Virus record (IMG/VR): IMGVR_UViG_3300043775_002552
Span: 1 to 64,000 of that record
Strand: one strand, 5' to 3'
DNA: 64,000 nt
DNA from: a virus
Shown here: positions 52,118 to 62,700 of the stretch, in pieces
How the letters are laid out: each line of letters starts with the position of its first letter
Numbering within the stretch: the first letter of the stretch is position 1
The notes under the pieces: model-generated
The model's input: the letters and a program-made list of their open reading frames with translations, nothing else
The model's database searches: none
Told to the model about the DNA's origin: nothing
Made by a program: the position numbers and the translations under genes

Positions 52118-53959
52118 ATGGCAAATAAAAAAATATCATATACTGAAAGGGAATTTGCAGGACTAAGACAAGACCTAATAAATTATACGCAACAGTATTA
52201 TCCCGATTTAATCAACAACTTCAACGACGCTTCAATATTTTCAGTTTTGATGGATTTAAATGCAGCAATTGGAGACAATTTAAATTACCATATTGATCGA
52301 AGTATACAAGAAACTGTTTTACAATACGCTCAACAAAGAATTTCAGTATTTAACATTGCAAGAACATATGGATTAAAAATACCGGGTTATCGACCCTCAG
52401 TTACTGTATTGAATTTATCGATTACGGTAAATGCGGTTAATGGAGATAAAGAAGATACTCAATATTTGGGAGTGTTAAGGGCAGGATCACAATTTTTAGG
52501 TGCTGGTACGGTTTTTGAAAATTTATATGATGTTGATTTTTCATCAGAATATAGTGCCTTAGGGTTTCAAAATAGAATTAAAATACCCATTAAAAATTCC
52601 CAAAACACAACTGTTGCATATAGAATAACAAAACAAGAAGTAGTAGTTAATGGTACGACTAAAGTATTTAAAAAACCTATTAATAGTATCGATGTTGTCC
52701 CTTTCTATAATTTATTCCTTCCTGAAAGAAATATATTAAATGTTTCTGCTATTATACAAAAAGAGGGGACCAACTACCAAACAGTACCCGGATACTCGGA
52801 TTTCATTAATTCAACAAGTAAATGGTACGAAGTTGATGCATTGGCGCAGGATACTGTATTTTTAGAAGACCCAACAAAACCCGTCGACAATACAGGAATT
52901 AAGGTTGGTAAATATTTTAGAACCGATAATAGATTTATAACAGAATACACACCAGAAGGGTTTATGAGAGTTCAATTTGGAGGAGGTACAACAACCCCTA
53001 ATGAACAATTAAAAGAATTTACAAGAATAGGAATACCCCTTAACATTCAAAACTTTCAAAATAATATAGGTTTAGGTTTAACTGTACAACCAAATACAAC
53101 ATTATTTATTCAGTATAGGGTTGGTGGAGGATTGGCGTCTAACGTCGGTGTCGGAGCAATCAATCAAGTTGGTACTATAGATTTTGTAGTAAACGGACAA
53201 TCAAATACTGAAAACCAAAAAGTAATACAATCTTTAACCGTAAATAATGTAACTGCAGCGATTGGAGGGGCTAATCCACCTACAATAGAAGAAATAAGAA
53301 ATATGGTTACATTTAACTTTGCTGCACAAAAAAGGGCAGTAACTATAAATGATTATAAATCAATAATAGATACAATGCCTGGTAAATTTGGCGCACCATC
53401 TAAAGCTGCTGTTTCAGAAAAAGACAATAAAATATTAGTAAAAGTTTTGTCATTAGATAGTGGAAAAAAATTAACACAAACGGTTTCATCTAATTTGATT
53501 AAAAATATTGCAACATATTTGTCAAATTATAGAATGATAAATGACTACGTTTCAGTTGAGGTTGCAAAAGTTATTGATTTAGAATTTGAAATATTTGTAG
53601 TTTTAGAAGGGGGGGTTAATCAAGGACAAGTTATAACACAAGTCATTAATTCAGTGTCGGACTATATGCAGCCAAGTAATAGGGAAATGGGTCAAAACTT
53701 AAATGTTTCAGATATTAGAAGATTAATACAAAATGTGGCAGGTGTGTCTACATTGGCTAATTTAAACATATATAATAAAGTTGGGGGTCAATACTCATCA
53801 TCTGAAACATCACAGAGATATATTGATCCTGAGGCCAAACAAATTGAAATTATAGACGATACTATTTTTGCTGAACCCGATCAAATTTATCAAATAAGAT
53901 TTGATAACGTTGATATTAAAGTTAGAGTAAAAAATTTAAACTCAGTCAATTTTTCATAG
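52118..53959 (+). CDS. Baseplate wedge protein (T4 gp6-like/baseplate J)
   Basis: 613 aa. The N-terminal SIFSVLMDLNAAIGDNLNYH, followed by RSIQETVLQYAQQRISVFNI and the ARTYGLKIPGYRPS segment, is typical of gp6/baseplate J (D-x-S-x-x-x-x-L-L/M-x-x-x-A, then D-x-L-x-Y, Gly-Y). A beta domain follows (FRTDNRFITEYTPEGFMRVQ, with FGGG). The C-terminal AITINDY-like segment (RAVTINDYKSIIDTMPGKFG) is also characteristic. gp6 forms the ring of the baseplate wedge. T4 gp6 is 660 aa, so length is right. Confidence 0.88.
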   Translation: MANKKISYTEREFAGLRQDLINYTQQYYPDLINNFNDASIFSVLMDLNAAIGDNLNYHIDRSIQETVLQYAQQRISVFNIARTYGLKIPGYRPSVTVLNLSITVNAVNGDKEDTQYLGVLRAGSQFLGAGTVFENLYDVDFSSEYSALGFQNRIKIPIKNSQNTTVAYRITKQEVVVNGTTKVFKKPINSIDVVPFYNLFLPERNILNVSAIIQKEGTNYQTVPGYSDFINSTSKWYEVDALAQDTVFLEDPTKPVDNTGIKVGKYFRTDNRFITEYTPEGFMRVQFGGGTTTPNEQLKEFTRIGIPLNIQNFQNNIGLGLTVQPNTTLFIQYRVGGGLASNVGVGAINQVGTIDFVVNGQSNTENQKVIQSLTVNNVTAAIGGANPPTIEEIRNMVTFNFAAQKRAVTINDYKSIIDTMPGKFGAPSKAAVSEKDNKILVKVLSLDSGKKLTQTVSSNLIKNIATYLSNYRMINDYVSVEVAKVIDLEFEIFVVLEGGVNQGQVITQVINSVSDYMQPSNREMGQNLNVSDIRRLIQNVAGVSTLANLNIYNKVGGQYSSSETSQRYIDPEAKQIEIIDDTIFAEPDQIYQIRFDNVDIKVRVKNLNSVNFS

Positions 53960-54012
53960 CATTATTTATTTTGGGGGTTTATTCTTTATCTTATTAAAAA
54001 TAAGATCATAAC

Positions 54013-54020
54013 TATTTATT
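54013..54020 (+). promoter_or_regulatory. TATTTATT motif upstream of the 1653-aa gene
   Basis: TATTTATT 12 nt before the ATG at 54033. A second TATTTATT lies at 53963-53970. Between them is a hairpin ATCTTATT/AATAAGAT (53988-54006). Confidence 0.4.
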
Positions 54021-54032
54021 TTAAAAGAATTC

Positions 54033-57000
54033 ATGTCCAAAAGTTATAGGCTTCGCACAAAACCAGGTGTCGATCAAAACATAAGAATTAACATAAATCA
54101 AGATTTTGACTTTCTTGAAATTTTATCATTAAAATTAAAACAAGAGGACGTATATACAAGATTTTGTGCTGACTACGGAGTTGTTGTTGGTAGGGTTATT
54201 GCTAACGGAGGGTTTGGAATACCAAACGCAAATGTCTCAATTTTTGTACCATTAAGTAATATTGATGAAAACGATCCTGTTATATCGACACTTTACCCAT
54301 ATAAGTTTTTAGAGCAAAAAAACGAAGACGGTTATAGATATAATCTGTTACCATACGTTCAAGAATATAATGGACATACACCTACCGGAACATTCCCATC
54401 AAGAGAAGATGTTTTAACAAGAAAAGAAGTATTAGAGATTTACGAAAAATATTATAAATACACCGTAAAAACTAACGAAAGCGGTGATTTTATGATTGTA
54501 GGGGTACCATTGGGAAGTCAAAAAATAGTTTTGGATTTAGACCTTTCAAATATGGGATGTTTTTCTCTACGTCCTGCAGATCTAATTAGAATGGGTAGGG
54601 GAACACCCGAACAATTTAACGGACAAAGATTTAAGTCATCTGAAGATTTAGCATCACTACCACAAATATTAAATGCGGCAAAAGATATTGACGTTGCACC
54701 TTTTTGGGGACAAGATGAAATTTGTAATATTGGAATAACTAGAACTGATTTTGATCTTAGAGATTATAATATAGATATCAAACCACAGGCAACATTTATG
54801 GGGTCTATTTTTTCTTCATCAGAAGAAGATTATTTAAGAACAAATTGTAAACCAAAAAATGATGTAGGAAATCTTTGTGATCTAGTAACGGGGCCAGGTC
54901 GTATTTTAGCAATAAGACAAACAAAAGATTACGATGTTGATGGAAGACCCGTCTTAGAACAATATAATTTAGAAGAAGGGGGTAATGTAATCGATGAAAA
55001 TGGTGCTTGGCTTGTAGAAGTACCGATGAACTTAGATTATGTCACAACAAATGAATTTGGAGAACAAGTGTTATCTGCAGACCCAAAAGTCGGAGTACCA
55101 ACAAAAGGTAAGTACAGATTCAGAATTAAATATCAAAACGAGTCAGGGTTGGCATCACCAATTCAAAGAGCCGATTATTTGGTACCTAATGTAAAAGAAT
55201 GGGGATGGACTGGATCTTCAGAAAACACAACTTCAGCACCACCACTTGATACCGTTACACAATTAAAAAACTATGCGTTTAGTTTAGATTGGGCAGATTA
55301 TGGTAATACCGGAACTACTCTTGGCCTTGCAATGATACAAGAAGCAATTGAGTGTAAAGATAGATTTTATGAATTTAATTATAATAAAGTTTATACCGTT
55401 GCGTCTTTTATTGATAGATGGAAGTGGGGTTATGGTAGAGCAAGACACTTGGGGATAAAAGAAATCACAGATAGATCTTGTTTAACATCAACAAATAGAT
55501 TTCCTGTTAATGATGGTGTAAGAAATTTTGATTTTATTTTTTTCCTATTTAACTTGTTTATATCTATTTCTGCATTGATTATATATCCTCTTTTGGTTTT
55601 GATGCATGTTTTGGCGTCTTTATATCCGATTTTAAGAGTTATTGTTAATATAATAATATGGATTATAAACGTTATTGTTTATGCGATATGTGTTGTTGTC
55701 GCAGCTCTTAGCTCAAAACTTAAAAAGGAAGATTGTAAAAAATCAACAATAAAGCCATTGTCTGAGGATAACCCTTTTAAAAGGTTATCATTTCCAATGA
55801 TATCATATCCTGATTGTGAGGCGTGTGCTTGTGAGGCATCAGATTTAACAACCGATGGTGGTGATTTTGCACAGCAAGCATCTACAACTGTTTCATCTGT
55901 TAATGTTTCACTTTTGTCTGATATTAATTCGGTGGCATCTTTTAATAGAGATTTTTATGCCGTTGAAGGAGGAATAGGTAATAGTGTTAATTATAATACA
56001 GGGGCCAACCAACTTTTTTCTGGATACCAAAGACAAGGGACTTCTGCGAGTAGAGATAAATTAGTTAAATTACCTTTAGTTGAGGTGCCGGAGCAGGGAG
56101 GTGGTGATTTATATTTAGGTGCTGATGTGACATTATCGCAATCATTAAATTTAATGAATTTAAGATCTCGTTATTTTAGTGGTACCGGACCAAACAGAAT
56201 AAAAACGATAGTTTATAATAATAACCCAGTAACTAATGTTCCTGAACCATCACAACCATTTGAGGATAGTATTTTAATTATTCTTTGTGATCCGGGAACT
56301 TTAAGTAATTTAACGCCAGGACAAATACTTAGTTTCAACAATCCGGCAAGTATAAATGACCCAAATATTACAGGTTTAACTGTTGCAAATCAGTTTAATA
56401 CTAATTCAATTACAGGTACCACGCCATATAATGCAACCCAATTAGTTACTAAAACAATAAGTAGTATAGGTCCTAATTCGATTATCACGACTTCAACACT
56501 AAAACTTAAAATAAGTGAAAACGGAAAACAATACAAGTTTAAATCAGGTATAGAATATTTCCAAGTATTAACAGGAGACACATATGTAAATTACCAAAAC
56601 TTAGTAAGTCAAGCCGTTACGGGTTCGGGTGGTGCGGCAAGATGGAACTCAATTTTAAATGAATATTTGTTTAAAAAAATACAATCCGTTAGATATTCAA
56701 CGGTGGGATATCCGTCTGCAGGTGCAGGGTTTAGAATAAATGATTACTCAACGGAATATTTAGAGGGTAGGGATGACTATGAAATAATATTTTTAACGAG
56801 AGGTGTTGATCCATATACCGAAAAACAAAAAATAAAATACGATTTATCAAAAATATTTGGGTATAATTATGGATCAGGTCCAATAATTGAGGGTGATTAT
56901 TATTTAAATATACCAATACAACCTAACACAGGATCCGGTAACTGGTATAATAATTTGTTAACTCCTGAATCTCACGATGTTAGTAATAACACCAATACAA

Positions 57001-58994
57001 AGTTATATCACGAACCATTTGGTTTTAATGTGGACACCTCAGCATTTACGGCATTTACAAATAATTCACCACATTATTACAACTCAACGGATAAATCAAG
57101 ATCAAATCACGTTGCGTATAATGGAGATATAATAACGTTGGGACAAATAACATCCCCAGCAAATCCGTCGAATGGAGGAATATCAACAAGTAATAATAAA
57201 CTATGGTTTCAAGTTTATTATGTTCCACCAACAGGAGGGGCCGGATATGATATAAATAAACAACAAGGTTTAATAGAAGGAGGTTCTTTACAGGCTAGTA
57301 CGTTTGTTCCTGATTTAAATATTGATCAAGCAATAAATTCAGTAGAATTACCACCAAACAACATTTTAAGAACTTATTCGCCAGCATATCATTTAGAAAC
57401 GCTCAATAATCCAAATATAACAATAACTGCAAATAATAGATTGGTGTTTAGATCTGATCGTTTACCTACTTCTGATATTACTGAGGTTTATGGAAACACA
57501 TCTTTTTCATTACATTTAAATGATAACTTTGGATTTTATTTAATAGATGATACTGGTGGATTTACAACTCCTGCAATGTCAAATAATGCTACTGACAACA
57601 CAGGTTCTGCCGCAAACTTTGCAGAAGATGGGGGAGCATTTACCGATGTTGTGGATTCTCTTTCTTGTGAAAATATGGTACCACTTGGTTGTTACGAAGG
57701 GTCTGGAACCAATTTTGGAATTAATGAAGATTGTGATGAAAACAAAATGGGTAAAGATGATACGAACCGAAGAGTTGTTGGTGGTTGTTATTATTTTGTT
57801 GACAATCCATTAATTTTTTCTTTACCTAAAGATATTAAAGCATTTGAAGAATGGAAAAGTAGATTTAGATTTCAGTTTGCCGCGTGTAGAGGAGTAATAA
57901 GTCACGTTTTTCAAAACAATTGGGTTAATGGATCGTTATATATGTTTTCATTTAAAAACGCAAAAAGATTTACAATACTTGGGGATTTAAAAAGATATAA
58001 ATATTGTGGAGACCCATTAAGTGTTAGACCGAGTCAGGGACCATTAATTTTTACATTTGGAACCACTAATTCGTTTTTTTATAGGGCAACTCCGTACTAT
58101 TACCAAACAGATAAATTTATTGGTCAATTACCCAAAAAGATTGATGTCAATCCTATTTTAAATGATCCTTGGGAAAGTGCTGATAACTACGGAGGAATGA
58201 ACACAAAGAATATTTTCTTCCCTACAACCGTTATGGATTTAGGACCAAGAGATGAATTTACAAAAGAAATTTGTTTTAATCCCCAATTTGAAGGTTATTT
58301 AGTCGATACAATAAGAACAACGTCGTTTAATGATGGATCGGACATACTTCAGTTATTTATCTTATCTAGACTTATAAATTCAAACTTTTGGGGACAAGCA
58401 TTGGCGTTGGGTGACGCATCAATTAATAGAATATTTAGTAGAAGTGAAGATAGAGTTGATGGTGATTTTGCACAAACAATGAGTATTAATTCAGAATATG
58501 GTGTTGAAGGGTTTAGTAGTGATGATTATGATCAAAATGATATATATGTAGAAAATAGTGGAGGTGATCCATTATTTGGTATTTTATTTTCTTCTGATAC
58601 TGCAAGTAGACAATTACTATCCCCTGGTAAAACAAGTTATACAAATTTTGGATACCCTAAGACGCAAGTTGTACCATTATATAAATGGAAAAGTCAAAGT
58701 CAGACAACAATTTTTGGAAAAGACACAAATGAATGGGTAACGGGAGGGTCAAACTTTTATTCTCAACCATACCAATCAATGGATTTTACACAAACAGAAT
58801 ATTTTAAACCAGGAAATGGAGAAAAATTGGGATACATCTATAATAGAACATCAGGATTAGTTCCTACGGTTACTTGGCCAAACGGACAACCAACATCATA
58901 TGTTGTTGGTGCTCCTTATCACTTCTATTTTGGGTTAACAAAAGGGGCAAGTGCCATGAATAGATACATAACTAAATATATTTTTAATCAATAA
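54033..58994 (+). CDS. Giant baseplate/tail protein with internal membrane segments
   Basis: 1653 aa. The N-terminal ~160 residues contain a beta-sandwich of carboxypeptidase-regulatory type (GRVIANGGFGIPNANVSIFV, VKTNESGDFMIVGVPLGS). Residues about 499-561 are a very hydrophobic stretch (FFLFNLFISISALIIYPLLV ... IIIWIINVIVYAICVVVAAL), two or three transmembrane helices, followed by a Cys-rich motif (DCEACACEA). The rest is beta-rich. The C-terminal third has aromatic, Gly-rich structural segments (CGDPLSVRPSQGPLIFTFGT, KRFTILGDLKRYKYCG). The position after gp25 and gp6 suggests a baseplate or fibre-base protein. Membrane segments in a tail protein may reach the host envelope on injection; this is inference. 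Confidence 0.55.
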   Translation: MSKSYRLRTKPGVDQNIRININQDFDFLEILSLKLKQEDVYTRFCADYGVVVGRVIANGGFGIPNANVSIFVPLSNIDENDPVISTLYPYKFLEQKNEDGYRYNLLPYVQEYNGHTPTGTFPSREDVLTRKEVLEIYEKYYKYTVKTNESGDFMIVGVPLGSQKIVLDLDLSNMGCFSLRPADLIRMGRGTPEQFNGQRFKSSEDLASLPQILNAAKDIDVAPFWGQDEICNIGITRTDFDLRDYNIDIKPQATFMGSIFSSSEEDYLRTNCKPKNDVGNLCDLVTGPGRILAIRQTKDYDVDGRPVLEQYNLEEGGNVIDENGAWLVEVPMNLDYVTTNEFGEQVLSADPKVGVPTKGKYRFRIKYQNESGLASPIQRADYLVPNVKEWGWTGSSENTTSAPPLDTVTQLKNYAFSLDWADYGNTGTTLGLAMIQEAIECKDRFYEFNYNKVYTVASFIDRWKWGYGRARHLGIKEITDRSCLTSTNRFPVNDGVRNFDFIFFLFNLFISISALIIYPLLVLMHVLASLYPILRVIVNIIIWIINVIVYAICVVVAALSSKLKKEDCKKSTIKPLSEDNPFKRLSFPMISYPDCEACACEASDLTTDGGDFAQQASTTVSSVNVSLLSDINSVASFNRDFYAVEGGIGNSVNYNTGANQLFSGYQRQGTSASRDKLVKLPLVEVPEQGGGDLYLGADVTLSQSLNLMNLRSRYFSGTGPNRIKTIVYNNNPVTNVPEPSQPFEDSILIILCDPGTLSNLTPGQILSFNNPASINDPNITGLTVANQFNTNSITGTTPYNATQLVTKTISSIGPNSIITTSTLKLKISENGKQYKFKSGIEYFQVLTGDTYVNYQNLVSQAVTGSGGAARWNSILNEYLFKKIQSVRYSTVGYPSAGAGFRINDYSTEYLEGRDDYEIIFLTRGVDPYTEKQKIKYDLSKIFGYNYGSGPIIEGDYYLNIPIQPNTGSGNWYNNLLTPESHDVSNNTNTKLYHEPFGFNVDTSAFTAFTNNSPHYYNSTDKSRSNHVAYNGDIITLGQITSPANPSNGGISTSNNKLWFQVYYVPPTGGAGYDINKQQGLIEGGSLQASTFVPDLNIDQAINSVELPPNNILRTYSPAYHLETLNNPNITITANNRLVFRSDRLPTSDITEVYGNTSFSLHLNDNFGFYLIDDTGGFTTPAMSNNATDNTGSAANFAEDGGAFTDVVDSLSCENMVPLGCYEGSGTNFGINEDCDENKMGKDDTNRRVVGGCYYFVDNPLIFSLPKDIKAFEEWKSRFRFQFAACRGVISHVFQNNWVNGSLYMFSFKNAKRFTILGDLKRYKYCGDPLSVRPSQGPLIFTFGTTNSFFYRATPYYYQTDKFIGQLPKKIDVNPILNDPWESADNYGGMNTKNIFFPTTVMDLGPRDEFTKEICFNPQFEGYLVDTIRTTSFNDGSDILQLFILSRLINSNFWGQALALGDASINRIFSRSEDRVDGDFAQTMSINSEYGVEGFSSDDYDQNDIYVENSGGDPLFGILFSSDTASRQLLSPGKTSYTNFGYPKTQVVPLYKWKSQSQTTIFGKDTNEWVTGGSNFYSQPYQSMDFTQTEYFKPGNGEKLGYIYNRTSGLVPTVTWPNGQPTSYVVGAPYHFYFGLTKGASAMNRYITKYIFNQ

Positions 58995-58996
58995 GA

Positions 58997-60709
58997 ATGA
59001 GTCAGGAAAGTGAAGTTAGAATAGTTTTAGGATCAAAAAGAAATGCAACAACACCAAATAGGGATGTAGAATTACAAGTACCACTTTTTGGTGACCAAAA
59101 TTCTTATACAGAAAATGACAGAACGGTACTTATAAATTTACAAGAAAGATTTAATCTTGAAAGACAAAAAAGCGATAAAATTAGATTGTCAGGTAAACTT
59201 GTAAATTTATTTGATAACACTTTAAGTGGTAAAACTAATTACACTCCTTTTAAAAACAATCTTTATTACTTAAATCCTGAAGAATCTATAGTAACTAATG
59301 TGTGGCAAGGTTTTCCACAATATAGTGAATTTACTTTTGGTAGATCACAAGGAATAGAAGGTCATATTCCATTTGTTCCTAAAAGTGCAAATACGTATAA
59401 TTGGACCGTTTATGCTTCATATGCGTATTCTAGTACTACCGCGCAAACAATGTCATATACTGATGAAAGAAATGGTGTCACAATTAATAGTTTTCTTTGT
59501 TCTGATGGAATACCTTTTGTTATAAAAAAAGGAAGTTATAATGGAAAAAAAGTTATTTATTTTTATTGTGGAACTAACCATAATTTATCGGTTGGTCAGT
59601 GGGTAGAGTTGTCATCTCCGATAAATAATAAAACGGTTTTTAGTGTTTTTGGTTTAGGGGATGGAACATATGGATCTGAAAATAAAGTATTTTATATTTT
59701 CAATTTAAAGTTTTCTAATTTAAACGTATATAATGGAAAATCAGGAACATTTAAAAGAATAACAAATTTACAAAATAGTGGGGAAACAAAATCTAGATAC
59801 TATGTTAGATTACATAAAATTTTAACAGATGTTGATGAAGTAAATCTGACAAAAATTGCATTTGAAAATAACCCATTTGGTATTAAGAAAAAATTAGAAT
59901 ATTCTGGATTAACACCAAACCAAACACAGAGAGTTTCAATAAAGGAAGATTCACAATCTTTTTCTTTTACGTTTAATAAAGATATACAGGTTAACCCTTT
60001 GGTTGATAATAATGGAAAACCGGTAACAGAGCTTTTTGTGACAATTTTAAACAAAGGTTATATGGGTTGGTTTAATAAACCGGGATATGATCAAAAAGCG
60101 ATTGACATTGGGTGGGAGTTTAATTTTTTAAAAGATAGCGTTGATAATTGGTGGAACCATACCTCCATAAATAATAAAGATAATATACCAACAGGTAGTT
60201 ATAATTTTAATGGAAATACTTTTTTCTATAATAGAGATCTTAAAACAGGTAGTGTTATAAAAGGTGATTTTTGTGAGTTTAATGATATGGAACAAAAAGA
60301 ATATGTGATATCAAAACTTTATCATAAATACTCTTTTAATCCCATTTTATTTCTTGACAATTCACCATTTAATTTACCTGCAGGGTATTGTTATATTCCA
60401 CATCATTCAATACCAATAAGACAATATAGTGATTATATTGAAAGTTATACTCAAGAAGGTACAACAAATTTACCTGTAGTAGATATACCTAATTATTCTT
60501 GGTATTCAGATTATGAAAAAAATTGGTATTGGAGGGATATATATGATTATGGGTTTATTGATGCCGAAAATAGAGGTATTGACTTTCCTTTTACAAATGA
60601 CGCACATTACCCATTTACGACAATAAATTTTTTACAGACGCCAATAAAACGAATTACTTATGTTGAAACAACTTTAGTCAATTCACCAATATTTGATAAT
60701 TGTGAGTAG
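58997..60709 (+). CDS. Virion structural protein, unknown
   Basis: 570 aa, beta-rich and Asn/Gly/Tyr-rich, starting SQESEVRIVLGSKRNATTPN two nt after the previous stop. Notable: TNVWQGFPQYSEFTFGRSQG, FYCGTNHNLSVGQWVEL and DNWWNHTSINNKDNIPTGSY. No membrane segment. It overlaps the next gene by 17 nt. Co-directional, tightly packed genes from 51.6 kb on imply one late transcription unit. Probably a baseplate or fibre-connector protein. Confidence 0.5.
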   Translation: MSQESEVRIVLGSKRNATTPNRDVELQVPLFGDQNSYTENDRTVLINLQERFNLERQKSDKIRLSGKLVNLFDNTLSGKTNYTPFKNNLYYLNPEESIVTNVWQGFPQYSEFTFGRSQGIEGHIPFVPKSANTYNWTVYASYAYSSTTAQTMSYTDERNGVTINSFLCSDGIPFVIKKGSYNGKKVIYFYCGTNHNLSVGQWVELSSPINNKTVFSVFGLGDGTYGSENKVFYIFNLKFSNLNVYNGKSGTFKRITNLQNSGETKSRYYVRLHKILTDVDEVNLTKIAFENNPFGIKKKLEYSGLTPNQTQRVSIKEDSQSFSFTFNKDIQVNPLVDNNGKPVTELFVTILNKGYMGWFNKPGYDQKAIDIGWEFNFLKDSVDNWWNHTSINNKDNIPTGSYNFNGNTFFYNRDLKTGSVIKGDFCEFNDMEQKEYVISKLYHKYSFNPILFLDNSPFNLPAGYCYIPHHSIPIRQYSDYIESYTQEGTTNLPVVDIPNYSWYSDYEKNWYWRDIYDYGFIDAENRGIDFPFTNDAHYPFTTINFLQTPIKRITYVETTLVNSPIFDNCE

Positions 60710-61538
60710 TAATTATTATAGATATAAAATAGACGGACCGCCAAAAACGGCATACATCAATATCCCAATTCAAATTACTTTTGATAATTTAGGTAGAGAA
60801 GATGGTATTAAAGAATTTGAAGAAGAGGTTATTGAAGATATAATAAATCCAATATCTGATTTTGAAACCACAAGATTTGCACATGCCACTTGGGGGACTG
60901 ATTCTGAAACTAATATAAATTATAATTTTTATTTTTATAATGGGGGTTCTTCACAAACGGTAACTGCGACCACCAACGCAAACAATTGGGTTATAGATTA
61001 CGAGGCTGCCGGATTTTTAGATAAAGAAATATATTATTTTGCAAATTCATTTAAAGGGAGTTTTTTCAAGCTTGATTTTTATGATAGTAGTTCACCAACA
61101 GAACAAAAAATATTATTTAGTTTAATATTGCCGACACAACAAGGACTTTTAGAAGACGGTTTTATCGGACCAAGTGTAAACCAAACTCCAGTGAAAGTTA
61201 AAAGACCTAAATTCGTATTAGATTATACGGGAGCAGATAAAGAAGGTTTTTTTATTTATTGGTTAAAAAATATTTCGTATTTGGATCAAAAAGAATTTTA
61301 TATGAGCGCAAAATTTTTTGATGCAAAAATTGGTCAGTTTGTTAGAATGATTAACAAACCGCAAGGGTTATTGTTTAACAAATTTAATTTTGATAAAAAA
61401 TATCTTTTTTATTATAAATGTGTTTTGGATTATAATAATTATGAATATAAGATATATTTAGAAAATACAACAGGAGGACTAACAAGGGTTGGAACAACGT
61501 CAAGTCCGATAAAATGGTATGAATACGTCAACCCATAA
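60693..61538 (+). CDS. Virion structural protein, unknown
   Basis: 281 aa, beta-rich. Starts MIIVSSNYYRYKIDGPPKTA; contains HATWGTDSETNINYNFYFYN and GADKEGFFIYWLKN. No family recognised. Overlaps the previous gene by 17 nt and shares the TAATG start (61538) with the next. Same tail/baseplate unit. Confidence 0.5.
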   Translation: MIIVSSNYYRYKIDGPPKTAYINIPIQITFDNLGREDGIKEFEEEVIEDIINPISDFETTRFAHATWGTDSETNINYNFYFYNGGSSQTVTATTNANNWVIDYEAAGFLDKEIYYFANSFKGSFFKLDFYDSSSPTEQKILFSLILPTQQGLLEDGFIGPSVNQTPVKVKRPKFVLDYTGADKEGFFIYWLKNISYLDQKEFYMSAKFFDAKIGQFVRMINKPQGLLFNKFNFDKKYLFYYKCVLDYNNYEYKIYLENTTGGLTRVGTTSSPIKWYEYVNP

Positions 61539-62668
61539 TGGATGCTATCAAATATTCAATTGTCATATCTCCAGAAAATGTAAAAGGAGATTTAGTATTT
61601 TTACCATATAGTGGTACGTACTATTCAGAGCAGTGTGGTATACCGACAGATGAGGACAAAGTTTTTAACTTTGGTCTTTATTCTGCATTCACAGAAGTCA
61701 TTAGTTCAGGACCCAACGGGAGTTCATCATTAACAGGTCTCACAATACCAATATTATTTACTCAATCAATAAATGATATTGGGTATTATTCAGAATTTGA
61801 CGGATTTATTTTACAAAAAGACGTTGCTTGTAATTTTGTATATACGGGAAACACTTCAAATAGTTACAACATAACATTATATAATAAATCAGGAAGTTTA
61901 TTTCAAAGTTTTTTACAACTTTCAAACTACGAAGTTAATTGGGGGGATGGTACACCCGCATCAACCTTCAATCAAGGAGATGCGATTTTAAATCATACTT
62001 ATCCTTCCTTACCATCAGGATACACAATAACGTTAAAACAGATAAATCCTTGGGGAATAACAACCATTAATAAAAAAGTTAAGATCCCTTTTACAGGTGT
62101 CACGGTAGATAACCAACAAGGTGAAATATTTTTCACACCACAAGGTGGGAGTTGGTCGGGGATACCGTTAAGTTATGATTATATTTTTACAGGTGATTCA
62201 GGATATGATATATCCCAATATTTAAGTGAAAACTATACTGACGTTCCTTTTGTTGTTTCAGGTTACACTAAATCTAAACTAATTGACTTAAAAAAATATG
62301 GACCAACACCATATACGATCGGATATATAAAATATTCTAAAGGGATCCCTGTTGGACAAATAAATGAAATTACTCAATTATATACCGCATATACAATAAA
62401 TAGCGTACAATATTACGACTTCAGCGATGGTACAACTTTCTTTATGGCAGAATCATCAGGGATTACAAGTAATGAATTTGTCGTTTCAGCGCTTACTAAA
62501 AACGAATATTTGTTAGATTTTGTTATGGCACCTGAAATAAACTCAAATGTTTATATAGAAAGAGGAAAGTTTTCGGCCTATGAACCATTACAAAGATTAG
62601 GTGAAGTTGATAACATTGGAGATTTGGTGAGGTACGGATATGGTTATTATAAAATAAATGTAATATAA
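61538..62668 (+). CDS. Virion protein with PKD-like domain
   Basis: 376 aa. Around residues 125-190, YEVNWGDGTPASTFN and ILNHTYPSLPSGYTITLKQI followed by NPWGITTINKKVKIPF match the PKD fold (W-G-D-G, H-x-Y, G-x-Y-x-I/V-x-L, G). PKD domains bind or space surface polymers. The N- and C-terminal parts are beta-rich and unassigned. Starts at an overlapping TAATG. Confidence 0.6.
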   Translation: MDAIKYSIVISPENVKGDLVFLPYSGTYYSEQCGIPTDEDKVFNFGLYSAFTEVISSGPNGSSSLTGLTIPILFTQSINDIGYYSEFDGFILQKDVACNFVYTGNTSNSYNITLYNKSGSLFQSFLQLSNYEVNWGDGTPASTFNQGDAILNHTYPSLPSGYTITLKQINPWGITTINKKVKIPFTGVTVDNQQGEIFFTPQGGSWSGIPLSYDYIFTGDSGYDISQYLSENYTDVPFVVSGYTKSKLIDLKKYGPTPYTIGYIKYSKGIPVGQINEITQLYTAYTINSVQYYDFSDGTTFFMAESSGITSNEFVVSALTKNEYLLDFVMAPEINSNVYIERGKFSAYEPLQRLGEVDNIGDLVRYGYGYYKINVI

Positions 62669-62682
62669 AAAATAGGATAAAC

Positions 62683-62690
62683 TATTTATA
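62683..62690 (+). promoter_or_regulatory. TATTTATA motif upstream of structural gene
   Basis: TATTTATA 10 nt before the ATG at 62701, followed by AAATAAAAAT. Confidence 0.5.
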
Positions 62691-62700
62691 AAATAAAAAT

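Noticed and set aside
53988-54006. Hairpin ATCTTATT/AATAAGAT as a terminator
   Set aside because: All-AT-rich stem with a 3-nt loop and no following T-run; weak stability, so not called as a terminator.
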